Source: an uncultured Christiangramia sp. (GTDB taxonomy: Bacteria; Bacteroidota; Bacteroidia; Flavobacteriales; Flavobacteriaceae). Taken from it: a DNA stretch of 57,197 nucleotides. Location of the stretch: the NCBI RefSeq assembly GCF_913046405.1, contig NZ_CAJWRQ010000004.1, forward strand, positions 1 to 57,197. Reading direction: 5' to 3'. The notes beneath the pieces are model-generated. The model had not been told where the DNA came from and searched no databases. It saw only the letters and a program-made list of their open reading frames with translations. Below are positions 26,526 to 35,500 of the stretch, piece after piece. The translations under genes were made by a program, and so were the position numbers. Position 1 is the first letter of the stretch; every line of letters begins with the position of its first letter.

Positions 26526-29015
26526 ATGAAATTATCCAGAATATATTATGTGGTAATGCTAATTCTTTTAGCCGGAGTAACTTCTTGTAATGAGGATGAT
26601 GATCTTTATCCACAACTCGGTGACGATCCACGGAATCTCACTCAAATAGTTAACGATGACGCGAATTTATCCACTTTAGCCCAGGCCTTAACCCAGGTTG
26701 GATTGGATTCCACGTTGAGATCGACTTCAACTTACACCTTATTCGCTCCAAATAATGCAGCTTTTGGTGATTTTGATATGTCTTCAATGAGTGAAGAGGA
26801 ACTTACTAACTTTTTGTTGAATCATGTACTTAGTACCACAACCGCAGATTTCTCTTCTACACTAACCACGGGTTATACGCCCACCATGGCAACGGGACCA
26901 GATGATAACAATTTGAGTCTATTTATTAATACTGATGGTGGTTTGAAGTTAAATGGGATGGCGACTCCGGTACAAGGCTCCTTTGATGTAGGTTCCACAA
27001 ATGGTGTTTTACATGTTGTTGATAACCTATTAACTCCTCCTACAGTTTTGGATCATACGAAAGCAAACCCTAATTTTTCAAAACTGGCGGAAGCTATTGA
27101 ATTGACAGGCCTTTCTGAAACTCTTTCAATGACAGATCCTGAATTGGAAACTTACCCATTCACAGTTTTTGCTCCTACGAATGTAGCTTTTGAAAATTTA
27201 ATGATGCAATTAAATGGTGCTTTTGGGTGGTCATCTTTAAACGATGTGCCTACAGAAATACTACAGGAAATATTAATGTATCACGTGGTAGGTGGAGCGA
27301 ATACACTTTTTGAAACTATTGGAGGAACAGAACAGGCTACCTTAGAGGGAGATAGTTTTTCTATAAATGATGATGCAGTGATAACAGATGGCAGTTATAC
27401 CACTGGTAATTTTACTACTACCGATATCCAGGGAATTAATGGAGTGGTACACGGAACTAATAAAGTACTTCTACCAGAAAGCATATTTCAACAAATTCTT
27501 GATGCTACCTTAAATTTAAAGGAACGTAGCGAAGATAAAGGATATACTTCTTTTCTTGCAGCCGCCGAAAAAGCTGGATTAACAAGTGCCCTTGAATCAG
27601 ACGAATTCAGTGTATTTGTTCCTAATAATGATGCTTTTACAGCTTTATTTTCATTAATTACAAATTTTGAAAGTTTAGAAGATTTTGAGACTCCTGAAGA
27701 AATTGAAGCATTAAAACAGCTACTTTCTTATCACCTTTATTCAGGAATATTAATGTCTAGCCAGTTAACTGACGGCGAAAGTATTGCTACAGTATATGGT
27801 GATAATATTACTGTAGATCTTAGTGGTGAAAATGCGAGATTAATCCCTTCATTTGAAGAAGCAATCCCTTCTGGAATCGTTAATGCAAATATTGGCGCTA
27901 CTAACGGAGTCTTACATGAAATAAACAGAGTTCTAATTCCGGCAGATTTAGTAAGTGTTCTTGGGATTGAATCGGATGCAGGTGGACAATGCCCTGTTAA
28001 AGACGAATCTTTAGTATTTTTTGACTGGAATGGAAAAGATCCATATTGGGGAAATGTTACTGCAGAAAATGATCCTTCTCTTTCACTGGATGGAGAAAAT
28101 TATGGTAGAGCAAATTTCCAGACTGGAGGTACAGGATGGGTAGATCTTTTTTGGAGAAACGATGCCGCTACATTTAACGGTGCTAGTGTTGTAGGTAATA
28201 ATATTGACGGTTATTCCTTGAAATTCGATATAAATGTCATCGAGCCAATTACAGCTGGGATGTTCCGAATTCGATTTAATGATGCAGACGGGGAAGATGT
28301 TTTCTATAACTGGCAACCATGGAATGATCTCGGTGAATCATTCACTACAGATGGATGGGAAACAGTGGAGATTCCTTTATCTGAAATTGGGGTATCCGAT
28401 TTTAGCCAGATAGACGCTGAATTTGGAATGGCATTCGAAGGTGCCGATATACTTTTAAATTTTGCAATAGATAACGTACGTTTTGATACTCCCGGTTGTG
28501 GAGGACCAGAACCAGTGGCTAATTCTGAGGCAGTGTTCTTTGATTGGGATGGAAAAGACCCATACTGGGGTAATGTAACCGTAGAAAATGATGCCTCTAT
28601 TAGTTTAGATGGAAGTAATTATGGGAGAGCCAATTTTCAAACTGGAGGAACAGGATGGCAGGATCTTTTCTGGAGAAATGATGCTACTTTCTATGGTGCA
28701 AACATGGTGGGTTCTAATCTAGATGAATATGTATTAAAATTTGATATTAATATTTTCGAACCTATTAATTCAGGGATGTTCAGGATTAGATTTAATGACT
28801 CAGATGGAGTAGATGCATTTTATGACTGGCAACCATGGAACGAAACTGGAAATGCTCTGGATACTGATGGTGATTGGATTACGGTAAGTATTCCCGCTAC
28901 CGCACTAGGAGTACCAGACTTCAGCCTGGTAGATGCTGAATTTGGGATGGCCTTCGAAGGGGCAGACATTCTACTTAATTTTGCAATAGACAATGTAAGA
29001 TTTGAAGAATTATAA
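26526..29015 (+). CDS. FAS1-repeat surface lipoprotein with two tandem C-terminal carbohydrate-binding-like modules
   Basis: 829 residues. The signal ends TSC and is followed by NEDDDLYPQ, an acidic surface-export signal. Three fasciclin (FAS1) domains follow at about residues 35-170, 175-318 and 325-485, each with YTLFAPNNAAF-like and NGVLHVVDNLL-like boxes. Two closely similar 170-residue modules come last, starting FFDWNGKDPYWGNV (about 498) and FFDWDGKDPYWGNV (about 671), each ending NFAIDNVRF; the FRIRFND and YNWQPWN aromatic stretches suggest sugar contact. FAS1 domains mediate adhesion. I infer a long surface protein that holds mannan near the SusCD complex. No catalytic motif is seen. 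It is the last gene of the operon, ended by the terminator at 29054. Confidence 0.85.
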   Translation: MKLSRIYYVVMLILLAGVTSCNEDDDLYPQLGDDPRNLTQIVNDDANLSTLAQALTQVGLDSTLRSTSTYTLFAPNNAAFGDFDMSSMSEEELTNFLLNHVLSTTTADFSSTLTTGYTPTMATGPDDNNLSLFINTDGGLKLNGMATPVQGSFDVGSTNGVLHVVDNLLTPPTVLDHTKANPNFSKLAEAIELTGLSETLSMTDPELETYPFTVFAPTNVAFENLMMQLNGAFGWSSLNDVPTEILQEILMYHVVGGANTLFETIGGTEQATLEGDSFSINDDAVITDGSYTTGNFTTTDIQGINGVVHGTNKVLLPESIFQQILDATLNLKERSEDKGYTSFLAAAEKAGLTSALESDEFSVFVPNNDAFTALFSLITNFESLEDFETPEEIEALKQLLSYHLYSGILMSSQLTDGESIATVYGDNITVDLSGENARLIPSFEEAIPSGIVNANIGATNGVLHEINRVLIPADLVSVLGIESDAGGQCPVKDESLVFFDWNGKDPYWGNVTAENDPSLSLDGENYGRANFQTGGTGWVDLFWRNDAATFNGASVVGNNIDGYSLKFDINVIEPITAGMFRIRFNDADGEDVFYNWQPWNDLGESFTTDGWETVEIPLSEIGVSDFSQIDAEFGMAFEGADILLNFAIDNVRFDTPGCGGPEPVANSEAVFFDWDGKDPYWGNVTVENDASISLDGSNYGRANFQTGGTGWQDLFWRNDATFYGANMVGSNLDEYVLKFDINIFEPINSGMFRIRFNDSDGVDAFYDWQPWNETGNALDTDGDWITVSIPATALGVPDFSLVDAEFGMAFEGADILLNFAIDNVRFEEL
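28011..29006 (+). repeat. Direct repeat of about 500 bp inside the FAS1 gene
   Basis: The segments around 28011-28487 and 28530-29006 align at a constant offset of 519 bases (173 codons), for example at GGAAAAGA(T/C)CCATA(T/C)TGGGG. Protein identity between copies is high by eye (roughly 70 percent) with mainly third-base DNA differences. This indicates a fairly recent in-frame duplication of one binding module. Confidence 0.85.
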
Positions 29016-29053
29016 GATTATTTGTGTTAGCTTAATTTGTGCTAAATAATTTG

Positions 29054-29088
29054 ATTCCCTACGGGCAACTGTAGGGAATTTCTTTTTT
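29054..29088 (+). terminator. Terminator of the susCD-FAS1 operon
   Basis: Stem ATTCCCTAC (29054-29062) / GTAGGGAAT (29071-29079) with an 8-nt loop, then TTCTTTTTTAA. It separates the operon from GH27. Confidence 0.8.
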
Positions 29089-29113
29089 AAAATTTAATAT
29101 TGAAACCATAGAA

Positions 29114-30325
29114 ATGACTTTAAAGCAAATCTTCCTTATTCTAATAACTATCATAGGATCACATCTAACTAATGCTCAAAAATTTGATAATCTGGCTCAA
29201 ACTCCTCCTATGGGATGGAATAGCTGGAACAAATTTGCCTGCGACATTAATGAAGATCTTATCAAAACGGCAACAGACAATATGGCTTCCAGCGGAATGA
29301 AAGATGCCGGTTACGAATATATTGTGATTGATGATTGCTGGCATGGTGAAAGAGATGAAAATGGGTTTATTCATGCAGATAAGGAAAAGTTTCCTTCGGG
29401 GATGAAAGCACTGGTAGACTATGTACATTCTAAAGGACTGAAATTTGGTATTTATTCAGATGCCGGATGGCAAACCTGTGGAGGTAAACCCGGCAGCCGG
29501 GGAAGGGAGTTTCAGGATGCTCAAATCTATGCTGAATGGGGAGTGGATTATTTAAAATATGACTGGTGTAACACGGAAGGTTTAAAAGCTGAAGGAGCTT
29601 ACCTTACCATGAGAGATGCACTATATGTAGCTGGCAGACCAATTGTTTTAAGCATTTGCGAATGGGGAGATAATCAGCCCTGGGAGTGGGCTGAAGATAT
29701 TGGGCATTTGTGGAGGACAACGGGAGATATTTATCCTTGCTGGGATTGTGAAGAAGATCACGGCGATTGGTCTTCCTGGGGAGTACTTAGAATACTTGAT
29801 ATGCAGGATGGTTTAAGAAAATATGCTGGTCCCGGCCATTGGAATGATCCTGATATGATGGAAGTTGGAAATGGAATGTCCGTGAGCGAAGACCGGGCGC
29901 ATTTTACTATGTGGGCAATGCTGGCTGCTCCACTAATTGCCGGAAATGATCTGGGTAATATGAGTGAAGAAACAGTGAATATCCTTACTAATAAAGAGGT
30001 GATCGCTATAGACCAGGATACTCTTGGAGTGCAGGGATTTAAATATAGCAGTGAAGACGGCCTTGAAACCTGGTTTAAGCCTTTAGCAGGTGGAAACTGG
30101 GCAGTGACCTTCTTAAATCGCTCGGATACCGATCATGAAATAAATTTTAACTGGAAAGATCATGAGATTAAAGATCCGGATTTTGATTATGCTGTCGATT
30201 TTAATGCAGAAACGTATAGCATTAGAGACCTTTGGAAACACAAAAATTTGAAAAACACTCAGTCCCCTTTTAAAGCAGTCGTGCCACCTCATGATGTGAT
30301 CACGCTTAGGCTAAGCAAAAAGTAA
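29114..30325 (+). CDS. GH27 alpha-galactosidase, exported
   Basis: It removes alpha-1,6-galactose side chains from galactomannan or its oligomers. Signal peptide to about residue 21 (LTNAQ), type I, so periplasmic or secreted. The family start TPPMGWNSWNKF is present, nucleophile Asp150 is in YLKYDWCN and acid/base Asp205 in RTTGDIYP; cysteines at TCGG and DWCN are conserved. The C-terminal 90 residues are the usual beta-domain. It comes 98 bases after the susC operon, behind a terminator, so it may have its own promoter. It is the clearest evidence that the substrate carries galactose. Confidence 0.93.
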   Translation: MTLKQIFLILITIIGSHLTNAQKFDNLAQTPPMGWNSWNKFACDINEDLIKTATDNMASSGMKDAGYEYIVIDDCWHGERDENGFIHADKEKFPSGMKALVDYVHSKGLKFGIYSDAGWQTCGGKPGSRGREFQDAQIYAEWGVDYLKYDWCNTEGLKAEGAYLTMRDALYVAGRPIVLSICEWGDNQPWEWAEDIGHLWRTTGDIYPCWDCEEDHGDWSSWGVLRILDMQDGLRKYAGPGHWNDPDMMEVGNGMSVSEDRAHFTMWAMLAAPLIAGNDLGNMSEETVNILTNKEVIAIDQDTLGVQGFKYSSEDGLETWFKPLAGGNWAVTFLNRSDTDHEINFNWKDHEIKDPDFDYAVDFNAETYSIRDLWKHKNLKNTQSPFKAVVPPHDVITLRLSKK

Positions 30326-30341
30326 AGAGGAAATGATTTAA

Positions 30342-30387
30342 AATAAGGAAGGCGAAAATCTAAGATTTTCGCCTTCCTTATTTTTTT
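30342..30387. terminator. Long perfect hairpin terminator after GH27
   Basis: A 19-bp perfect stem, 30342-30360 with 30364-30382, 3-nt loop, then TTTTT. It lies between the convergent GH27 and exported epimerase genes; the opposite side has a weaker T/A tract, so it may serve both strands. Confidence 0.85.
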
Positions 30388-30559
30388 AGTTTGATTGTCC
30401 TTAAAGTATCTAAAATTTAATAAAGGGTCTTATTCTGTACTTGTTTCAGAATCTTAGAGTTTTGTAAATCATAATTATAAATGGACACCCTGAAATAAAT
30501 TCAGGGTAACGAGATAACTATTATGACGAAGAACGGATATACATTTTTCAGTAATCACC
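30388..30559. other. Short gap between GH27 terminator and epimerase stop
   Basis: 172 bases with no gene or clear site. It is the downstream region of both convergent genes. Confidence 0.5.
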
Positions 30560-31897
30560 TTATTTCTTTAGAGTTTCCATGCAATTTATGAGTGCCCTGA
30601 AATTATGATAAGTAGCTTTCCAAATATGTCCTTTCAGGTCATCCTTAGTTTCCGGTCTGCTATCCAGTCCCCATTCATACCAGCCACCAAAACGCTCGTC
30701 CATAAAATAGGTGTTGGTATATTCCCATAACTTATTAAAATAGGAACGGTAATTATATTCGTCTTCAGGAAAATAATGATCCATAATAAGTAGTGTATTC
30801 AAACCTTCAGCCTGAGACCACCAGTTTTTATTTTTATTTACCAGCGTAAGATTTTTATCAGAACCAAAATAATAGCCCCCATCATAAAATCCACCCAATT
30901 CAGGATCCCATCCATTTTCCAGGGAATGATCTACCATCTTTTTACCTTTGACCAAGGTTTCTTCTGTGTCCTCACGCCCCAAAGCTTCGGAAGCTTCTAG
31001 CATCAAATAAGCCGTTTCAACATCATGTCCAAAAGAAACATGATCCAGATAATAGTGCTTTTCAATCACTTCTTTTGACTGATCATTAAAAGTAACCGGC
31101 GTCCAGTCCTTTTCAAAAAAGAGATTCATATAATTCTTGTCGCTTACAATAGTATCACGAATTAGTAATAGTAACTCCTCCAGTCTTTCTGCAACAAGAT
31201 CATCCGGCCACACTTTATAAAGTTCCGTAAAGGCTTCCAGCAAATGTATAGAACTATTCTGATCCTTATAACCAACGTCTGAAGTGGAATCAAAACTGGA
31301 ATCTCTTATAATTGGTGATCCATCCATATTTAAGGACTGGTAATATCCTTTACTAATTGAGTCATGGCTATGCTCTTCCAGCCAGTAAAAGGTCTTTTTG
31401 GCCAGTTCCAGCGCTTCTTCATTCTGCGATGCTCTGGCATAAGCCGCCAAACCATATAATCCAAAAGCGTTGCCATAAGCCGTTTTCTCTTCACCTTTTT
31501 TAGCAATTGGCTCCCCGGTTTTAGAAACCAGGTTATGAAAACCTCCATATTCCTTATCCCACATCACATCCCTTAAGAACTTAAATCCATGTTCGGCATA
31601 CTGAAGGTAATTAGCATTTTCTGGAAATACTTCAGCAGCTACTGAATTGGTCCAGATATGCCTGGCCTGGGTCACGATCATTTTATCATGTTTTTCCCCC
31701 AGTTTGAAATCATAGGTGATTTCACTGTAATAACCTCCGTCCTCATTATCAATGGCCAGAGGATACCATTTATCAAGTAAATTTTCTTTAGCGTCTGTTT
31801 TCATTTCAGCGATGAATTCTTCATTCGAAGTATTATCCTGACAAAAAACAGTGCTAACCGAAAGAAACATGAGTCCTAAAAAGTATCGTATTTTCAT
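30560..31897 (-). CDS. Exported AGE-family 2-epimerase (mannobiose epimerase-like)
   Basis: A second AGE-family protein, 445 residues, clearly longer at the N-terminus than the cytosolic one at 12.8-14.0 kb. The first 20 residues are a signal peptide (MKIRYFLGLMFLSVSTVFCQ). All family His motifs are kept: NSSIHLLEAFTELY, VSFGHDVETAYL, WWSQAEGLNTLL and WKATYHNFRA. It should therefore be active, but in the periplasm, where it could epimerise reducing-end mannose of manno-oligosaccharides to glucose before inner-membrane transport. It is a lone minus-strand gene between GH27 and GH9. The location is inference from the signal peptide; the Cys at position 19 is not in a good lipobox. Confidence 0.85.
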   Translation of the reverse strand: MKIRYFLGLMFLSVSTVFCQDNTSNEEFIAEMKTDAKENLLDKWYPLAIDNEDGGYYSEITYDFKLGEKHDKMIVTQARHIWTNSVAAEVFPENANYLQYAEHGFKFLRDVMWDKEYGGFHNLVSKTGEPIAKKGEEKTAYGNAFGLYGLAAYARASQNEEALELAKKTFYWLEEHSHDSISKGYYQSLNMDGSPIIRDSSFDSTSDVGYKDQNSSIHLLEAFTELYKVWPDDLVAERLEELLLLIRDTIVSDKNYMNLFFEKDWTPVTFNDQSKEVIEKHYYLDHVSFGHDVETAYLMLEASEALGREDTEETLVKGKKMVDHSLENGWDPELGGFYDGGYYFGSDKNLTLVNKNKNWWSQAEGLNTLLIMDHYFPEDEYNYRSYFNKLWEYTNTYFMDERFGGWYEWGLDSRPETKDDLKGHIWKATYHNFRALINCMETLKK

Positions 31898-32033
31898 AAA
31901 GGAATATTTTTCAGATTAAATATATAGCAATGATTTCAATAAGAAAGACGGCTGAAAATATCCTATGGGAAATAGATAAAAAAGTATTAAGTCCTGCTTC
32001 GTACATAGGCCTATTTTTAGTTTCTAATTTTAG

Positions 32034-34526
32034 ATGATGCGAAATTTTATTTTACTCTTTTCAATTTTAGGCATAGCAAATATTTATGCTCAAAAAACTT
32101 CCGATTCTATAGATATTTTCAGGATTAATGACCTGGAATACCTGGAAAGACGGGGAGCAAACGTTATGCTTGCCCACGATTTTTATCCGGAAAGTCATCA
32201 GGGCGGAGTTGGCATTATCCAGAATGGGATTCGTGTCGCGACCAATGGAGATCTAAGGCTTGAACCTGCTCCCGGCCAATGGCAGCCTGTTCCGAAGGTT
32301 GGAGAGCGACAGCTAAATCGTGATACGCAGGAAATAAGTGTGCATATGAGCTATCCAGATCCTTCCAAAGACCGGACAGGATTTAATCCTATTATTTACC
32401 CCGAGCTTGATATGAGTTACGATCTTAAAATTGTGCCTCAGGGGAAATCTTTTAAAATTATAGTCGATCTCGATAAACCATTACCAGACGAATGGGTTGG
32501 AAAAGTAGGGATGAACATTGAATTTTTTCCCGGAATCCTTTTTGGGAAATCCTATTATATGGATGATGATTTCGGCATATTTAATATTCAGGCGAATGGT
32601 CCTGGAAAGAACACCAAAGAAGGGGACTTTCGTCTCAAACCAATGGCAACGGGAAATAAGCTCGTTATCGCACCCGGAACTCCAAAACAAACCATAAGTA
32701 TTAAAAATTTAGGTGAAAATAGCTTGGAATTATTAGATGGCAGAGCTATTCATAGTAACGGCTGGTTTATAGTAAGATCGCTGGTACCCGCAGGAAAAAC
32801 TAAAAATGCTATTGAATGGCTTATTACTCCAAATACGCTAAAGGACTTCATTTATTCCCCAGTAGTACAGGTTTCCCAGGTGGGTTACCATCCTGCCCAG
32901 GAAAAAATAGCGGTTATTGAAATAGATCCAAATGATAGCAGAAAAATAGAAGCAAAACTACTTCGAATTGATAATGAGGGCGGTTATACTGAAGTGATCT
33001 CTAAACAACCAGAAGAATGGGGCGATTTTCTCCGATATAAATATTATCAACTGGATTTTACCGAAGTGAAAAAACCGGGGATGTATGTTGTTCAATATGG
33101 CGATTATCAAACGGAAGCTTTTCAGATTAGTGAAGATGTTTATCAAAGGGATGTCTGGCAACCTACACTTGAGTATTTTTTACCAGTCCAGATGTGTCAT
33201 ATGCGCGTGAACGACCGGTATAAGGTTTGGCATGGCCTCTGCCATATGGATGATGCGCGAATGGCTCCTACAGATTATAACCATTTTGATGGTTATTTAC
33301 AAGGTTCTGAAACTCTTACGAAGTATGAATCCGGAGAGCACGTGCCCGGAATAAATATTGGTGGCTGGCACGATGCAGGGGATTATGACCTTAGAGTGGA
33401 ATCCCAGGCTTCAACGGTTCAGGGACTGTCTCATATTTATGAACTTTTCGGGGTAGATTACGACAATACCAGCATCGATGAAAATACCCGGATCGTAGAA
33501 ATTCTTCAACCCGACGGCAAACCCGATATGTTACAGCAAATAGAACACGGTGTTCTTTCAATCGTTGGAGGTTACAAGTCTATGGGGCGTTTTTATCGCG
33601 GAATCATCGTGCCTAACAAAAGACAATACATTCTACTGGGAGACCCCGTAAATCATAGCGATAATAAGGTTTTTTCGAATTCTGAAGCAGATGAACAGAT
33701 TCCTGTAGGCCTAGAGGGAGCTCCAGATGATCGCTGGGTTTTTACTGAAGAAAATCCGGGGAGAGAACTTTCTACCGCTGCAGCCCTTGCAGCTGCTTCT
33801 AGAGTTTTGAAAAATTCTAATCCAGAACTTGCTGAAGAATGCCTATCGATCGCCGAATCAATCTGGAACACACATAAGAAAGAATCATTTGTTCAAAAAA
33901 GCGAACTAGCCGTTGAAATGCTTCGAACTACTAATAAACAGGAATATTCAGATTTTCTTGTGAACAATTCGGAAGCAATAATAGCTAATATTAGCAATAC
34001 CGGATGGATCGTCGGGCCTGCCCTACCGCTAATCCAAAATGATAATTTTAAGAATCAGATAAAGGCTGCTGTTCAGGAATATTATGAAGAGGTGGTAGAG
34101 TTAGGTAAAAAAACACCTTACGGAATGCCTTATGAACCGGATATTTGGGGTGCCGGCTGGGGAATTCAGAATTTTGGAATGAAACAATATTATTTCCATA
34201 CGAGCTATCCCGAAATCTTTCCGAAGAAATATATGCTGAATGCCCTGAATTTTGTGCTTGGTTCTCACCCGGGCGTGAATACTTCCTCTTTCGCATCTGG
34301 AGTTGGCTCGAGATCATTAACCCAGGCCTATGGAGTGAATCGTGGGGAATTCTCGTTTATCCCGGGCGGAATTGGCTCCGGAACGGCATTAATAAGACCA
34401 GATTTTCCTGAATTACTGGAATGGCCATTTCTCTGGCAACAAACCGAATATGTTTTAGGAGGCGGCACTACAGATTATATCTTTTTAGTACTCGCTGCAG
34501 ACCAACTTTTAAATCAGAATAAATGA
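32034..34526 (+). CDS. GH9 glycoside hydrolase with large N-terminal domain, exported
   Basis: Signal peptide to about residue 19. Residues 20-270 are a beta-rich region I cannot assign. Residues 275-365 resemble the Ig-like domain that precedes GH9 (SQVGYHPAQEKIAVIE). The GH9 (alpha/alpha)6 domain follows, with catalytic Asp pair in GGWHDAGDYD (about 443-452). The end is unusual, LEWPFLWQQTEYVLGGGTTDYIF, which places the catalytic Glu in a different setting from standard cellulases. Predicted to act on beta-1,4-glucosyl or mannosyl linkages in glucomannan; endo or exo action is unknown. First gene of a three-gene operon; its stop overlaps the next start by 4 bases (ATGA). Confidence 0.85.
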   Translation: MMRNFILLFSILGIANIYAQKTSDSIDIFRINDLEYLERRGANVMLAHDFYPESHQGGVGIIQNGIRVATNGDLRLEPAPGQWQPVPKVGERQLNRDTQEISVHMSYPDPSKDRTGFNPIIYPELDMSYDLKIVPQGKSFKIIVDLDKPLPDEWVGKVGMNIEFFPGILFGKSYYMDDDFGIFNIQANGPGKNTKEGDFRLKPMATGNKLVIAPGTPKQTISIKNLGENSLELLDGRAIHSNGWFIVRSLVPAGKTKNAIEWLITPNTLKDFIYSPVVQVSQVGYHPAQEKIAVIEIDPNDSRKIEAKLLRIDNEGGYTEVISKQPEEWGDFLRYKYYQLDFTEVKKPGMYVVQYGDYQTEAFQISEDVYQRDVWQPTLEYFLPVQMCHMRVNDRYKVWHGLCHMDDARMAPTDYNHFDGYLQGSETLTKYESGEHVPGINIGGWHDAGDYDLRVESQASTVQGLSHIYELFGVDYDNTSIDENTRIVEILQPDGKPDMLQQIEHGVLSIVGGYKSMGRFYRGIIVPNKRQYILLGDPVNHSDNKVFSNSEADEQIPVGLEGAPDDRWVFTEENPGRELSTAAALAAASRVLKNSNPELAEECLSIAESIWNTHKKESFVQKSELAVEMLRTTNKQEYSDFLVNNSEAIIANISNTGWIVGPALPLIQNDNFKNQIKAAVQEYYEEVVELGKKTPYGMPYEPDIWGAGWGIQNFGMKQYYFHTSYPEIFPKKYMLNALNFVLGSHPGVNTSSFASGVGSRSLTQAYGVNRGEFSFIPGGIGSGTALIRPDFPELLEWPFLWQQTEYVLGGGTTDYIFLVLAADQLLNQNK

Positions 34527-35500
34527 AAAAAATGATCCTTTTTGTCGGATTGCTTGCCTCTGTTCTATGTTATGGGCAAACACCCGTAAATCCAAACACC
34601 GGTCCTGAAACAAAACAGTTGTTAGAATATATTTATTCCTTAAATGGCAAAATTTTAGCCGGGCAGCATAGTTATAACGAAGACCCCGATAAGTTTTATA
34701 ATCTCGCCCAGGAAATTACCGGTAAATATCCGGCAGTCTGGGGAACCGCCTTTTACTGGAATGGGGAAAAAGATCCGGGAGAAAGAATTGTAAAAGCGAC
34801 CATCAAAAAACATAACGAAGGTTCTATAATAACCCTTATGTGGCATGTGGGGAGACCATCCGAAAATCCTCCGTATGGCTGGAGTGAAAGTGTTCAGAAT
34901 GAATTTAGTGATGAGCAATGGCAGGAATTGCTTACCCCCGATTCTCCTACACATACAAATTGGTTGAAGCAGGTAGATAATCTTGCACAGCATCTTAAAG
35001 AATTACAGAAAGCCGGGGTACCCGTTCTCTGGAGGCCCTATCATGAAATGAACGGAGTTTGGTTCTGGTGGGGGAATAATCCAGAGGCTTATAAAAAGCT
35101 TTGGAAAATGCTTTACGACCGTTTAACCGAATATCACCAATTAAATAACCTCATTTGGGTTTGGAATGCGAATGCTCCCCGTGATATTCCTTACGATGAA
35201 GCTTTTCCTTATAAGGATTTTTATCCGGGAGCTCAATATGTAGATATCCTGGCCACCGATGTTTATCATTATGATTACGAACAGAAAGATTATGAGGAAC
35301 TTTTGGAACTCGCAGAGGGTAAACCTATTGCTCTTGGAGAAGTGGGTGAATTACCAAAACCAAACATTCTGGAAAAACAGCCAAAATGGTCCTGGTTTAT
35401 GGTCTGGTCTAACTGGCTACAAACTGCAAATAGCCCGGAACGGGTAAAAGAGATATATAATTTTTCAAATACATTAACTAAAGATGAAATTAAGAATTAA
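34523..35500 (+). CDS. GH26 beta-mannanase, exported, compact form
   Basis: 325 residues, the smallest of three GH26 proteins here. Signal peptide to about residue 18; the Cys16 context (SVLC) is not a lipobox, so a soluble periplasmic enzyme is more likely. Acid/base Glu175 is in WRPYHEMNGVWFWWG and nucleophile Glu273 in IALGEVGE. The start overlaps GH9 by 4 bases and the end overlaps the following gene by 17, so all three are translated together. It probably trims imported manno-oligosaccharides. Confidence 0.9.
   Translation: MKKMILFVGLLASVLCYGQTPVNPNTGPETKQLLEYIYSLNGKILAGQHSYNEDPDKFYNLAQEITGKYPAVWGTAFYWNGEKDPGERIVKATIKKHNEGSIITLMWHVGRPSENPPYGWSESVQNEFSDEQWQELLTPDSPTHTNWLKQVDNLAQHLKELQKAGVPVLWRPYHEMNGVWFWWGNNPEAYKKLWKMLYDRLTEYHQLNNLIWVWNANAPRDIPYDEAFPYKDFYPGAQYVDILATDVYHYDYEQKDYEELLELAEGKPIALGEVGELPKPNILEKQPKWSWFMVWSNWLQTANSPERVKEIYNFSNTLTKDEIKN

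Noticed and set aside
34048-34411. Frames on both strands inside the GH9 gene
   Set aside because: Low-complexity composition without motifs; the GH9 frame explains the region.
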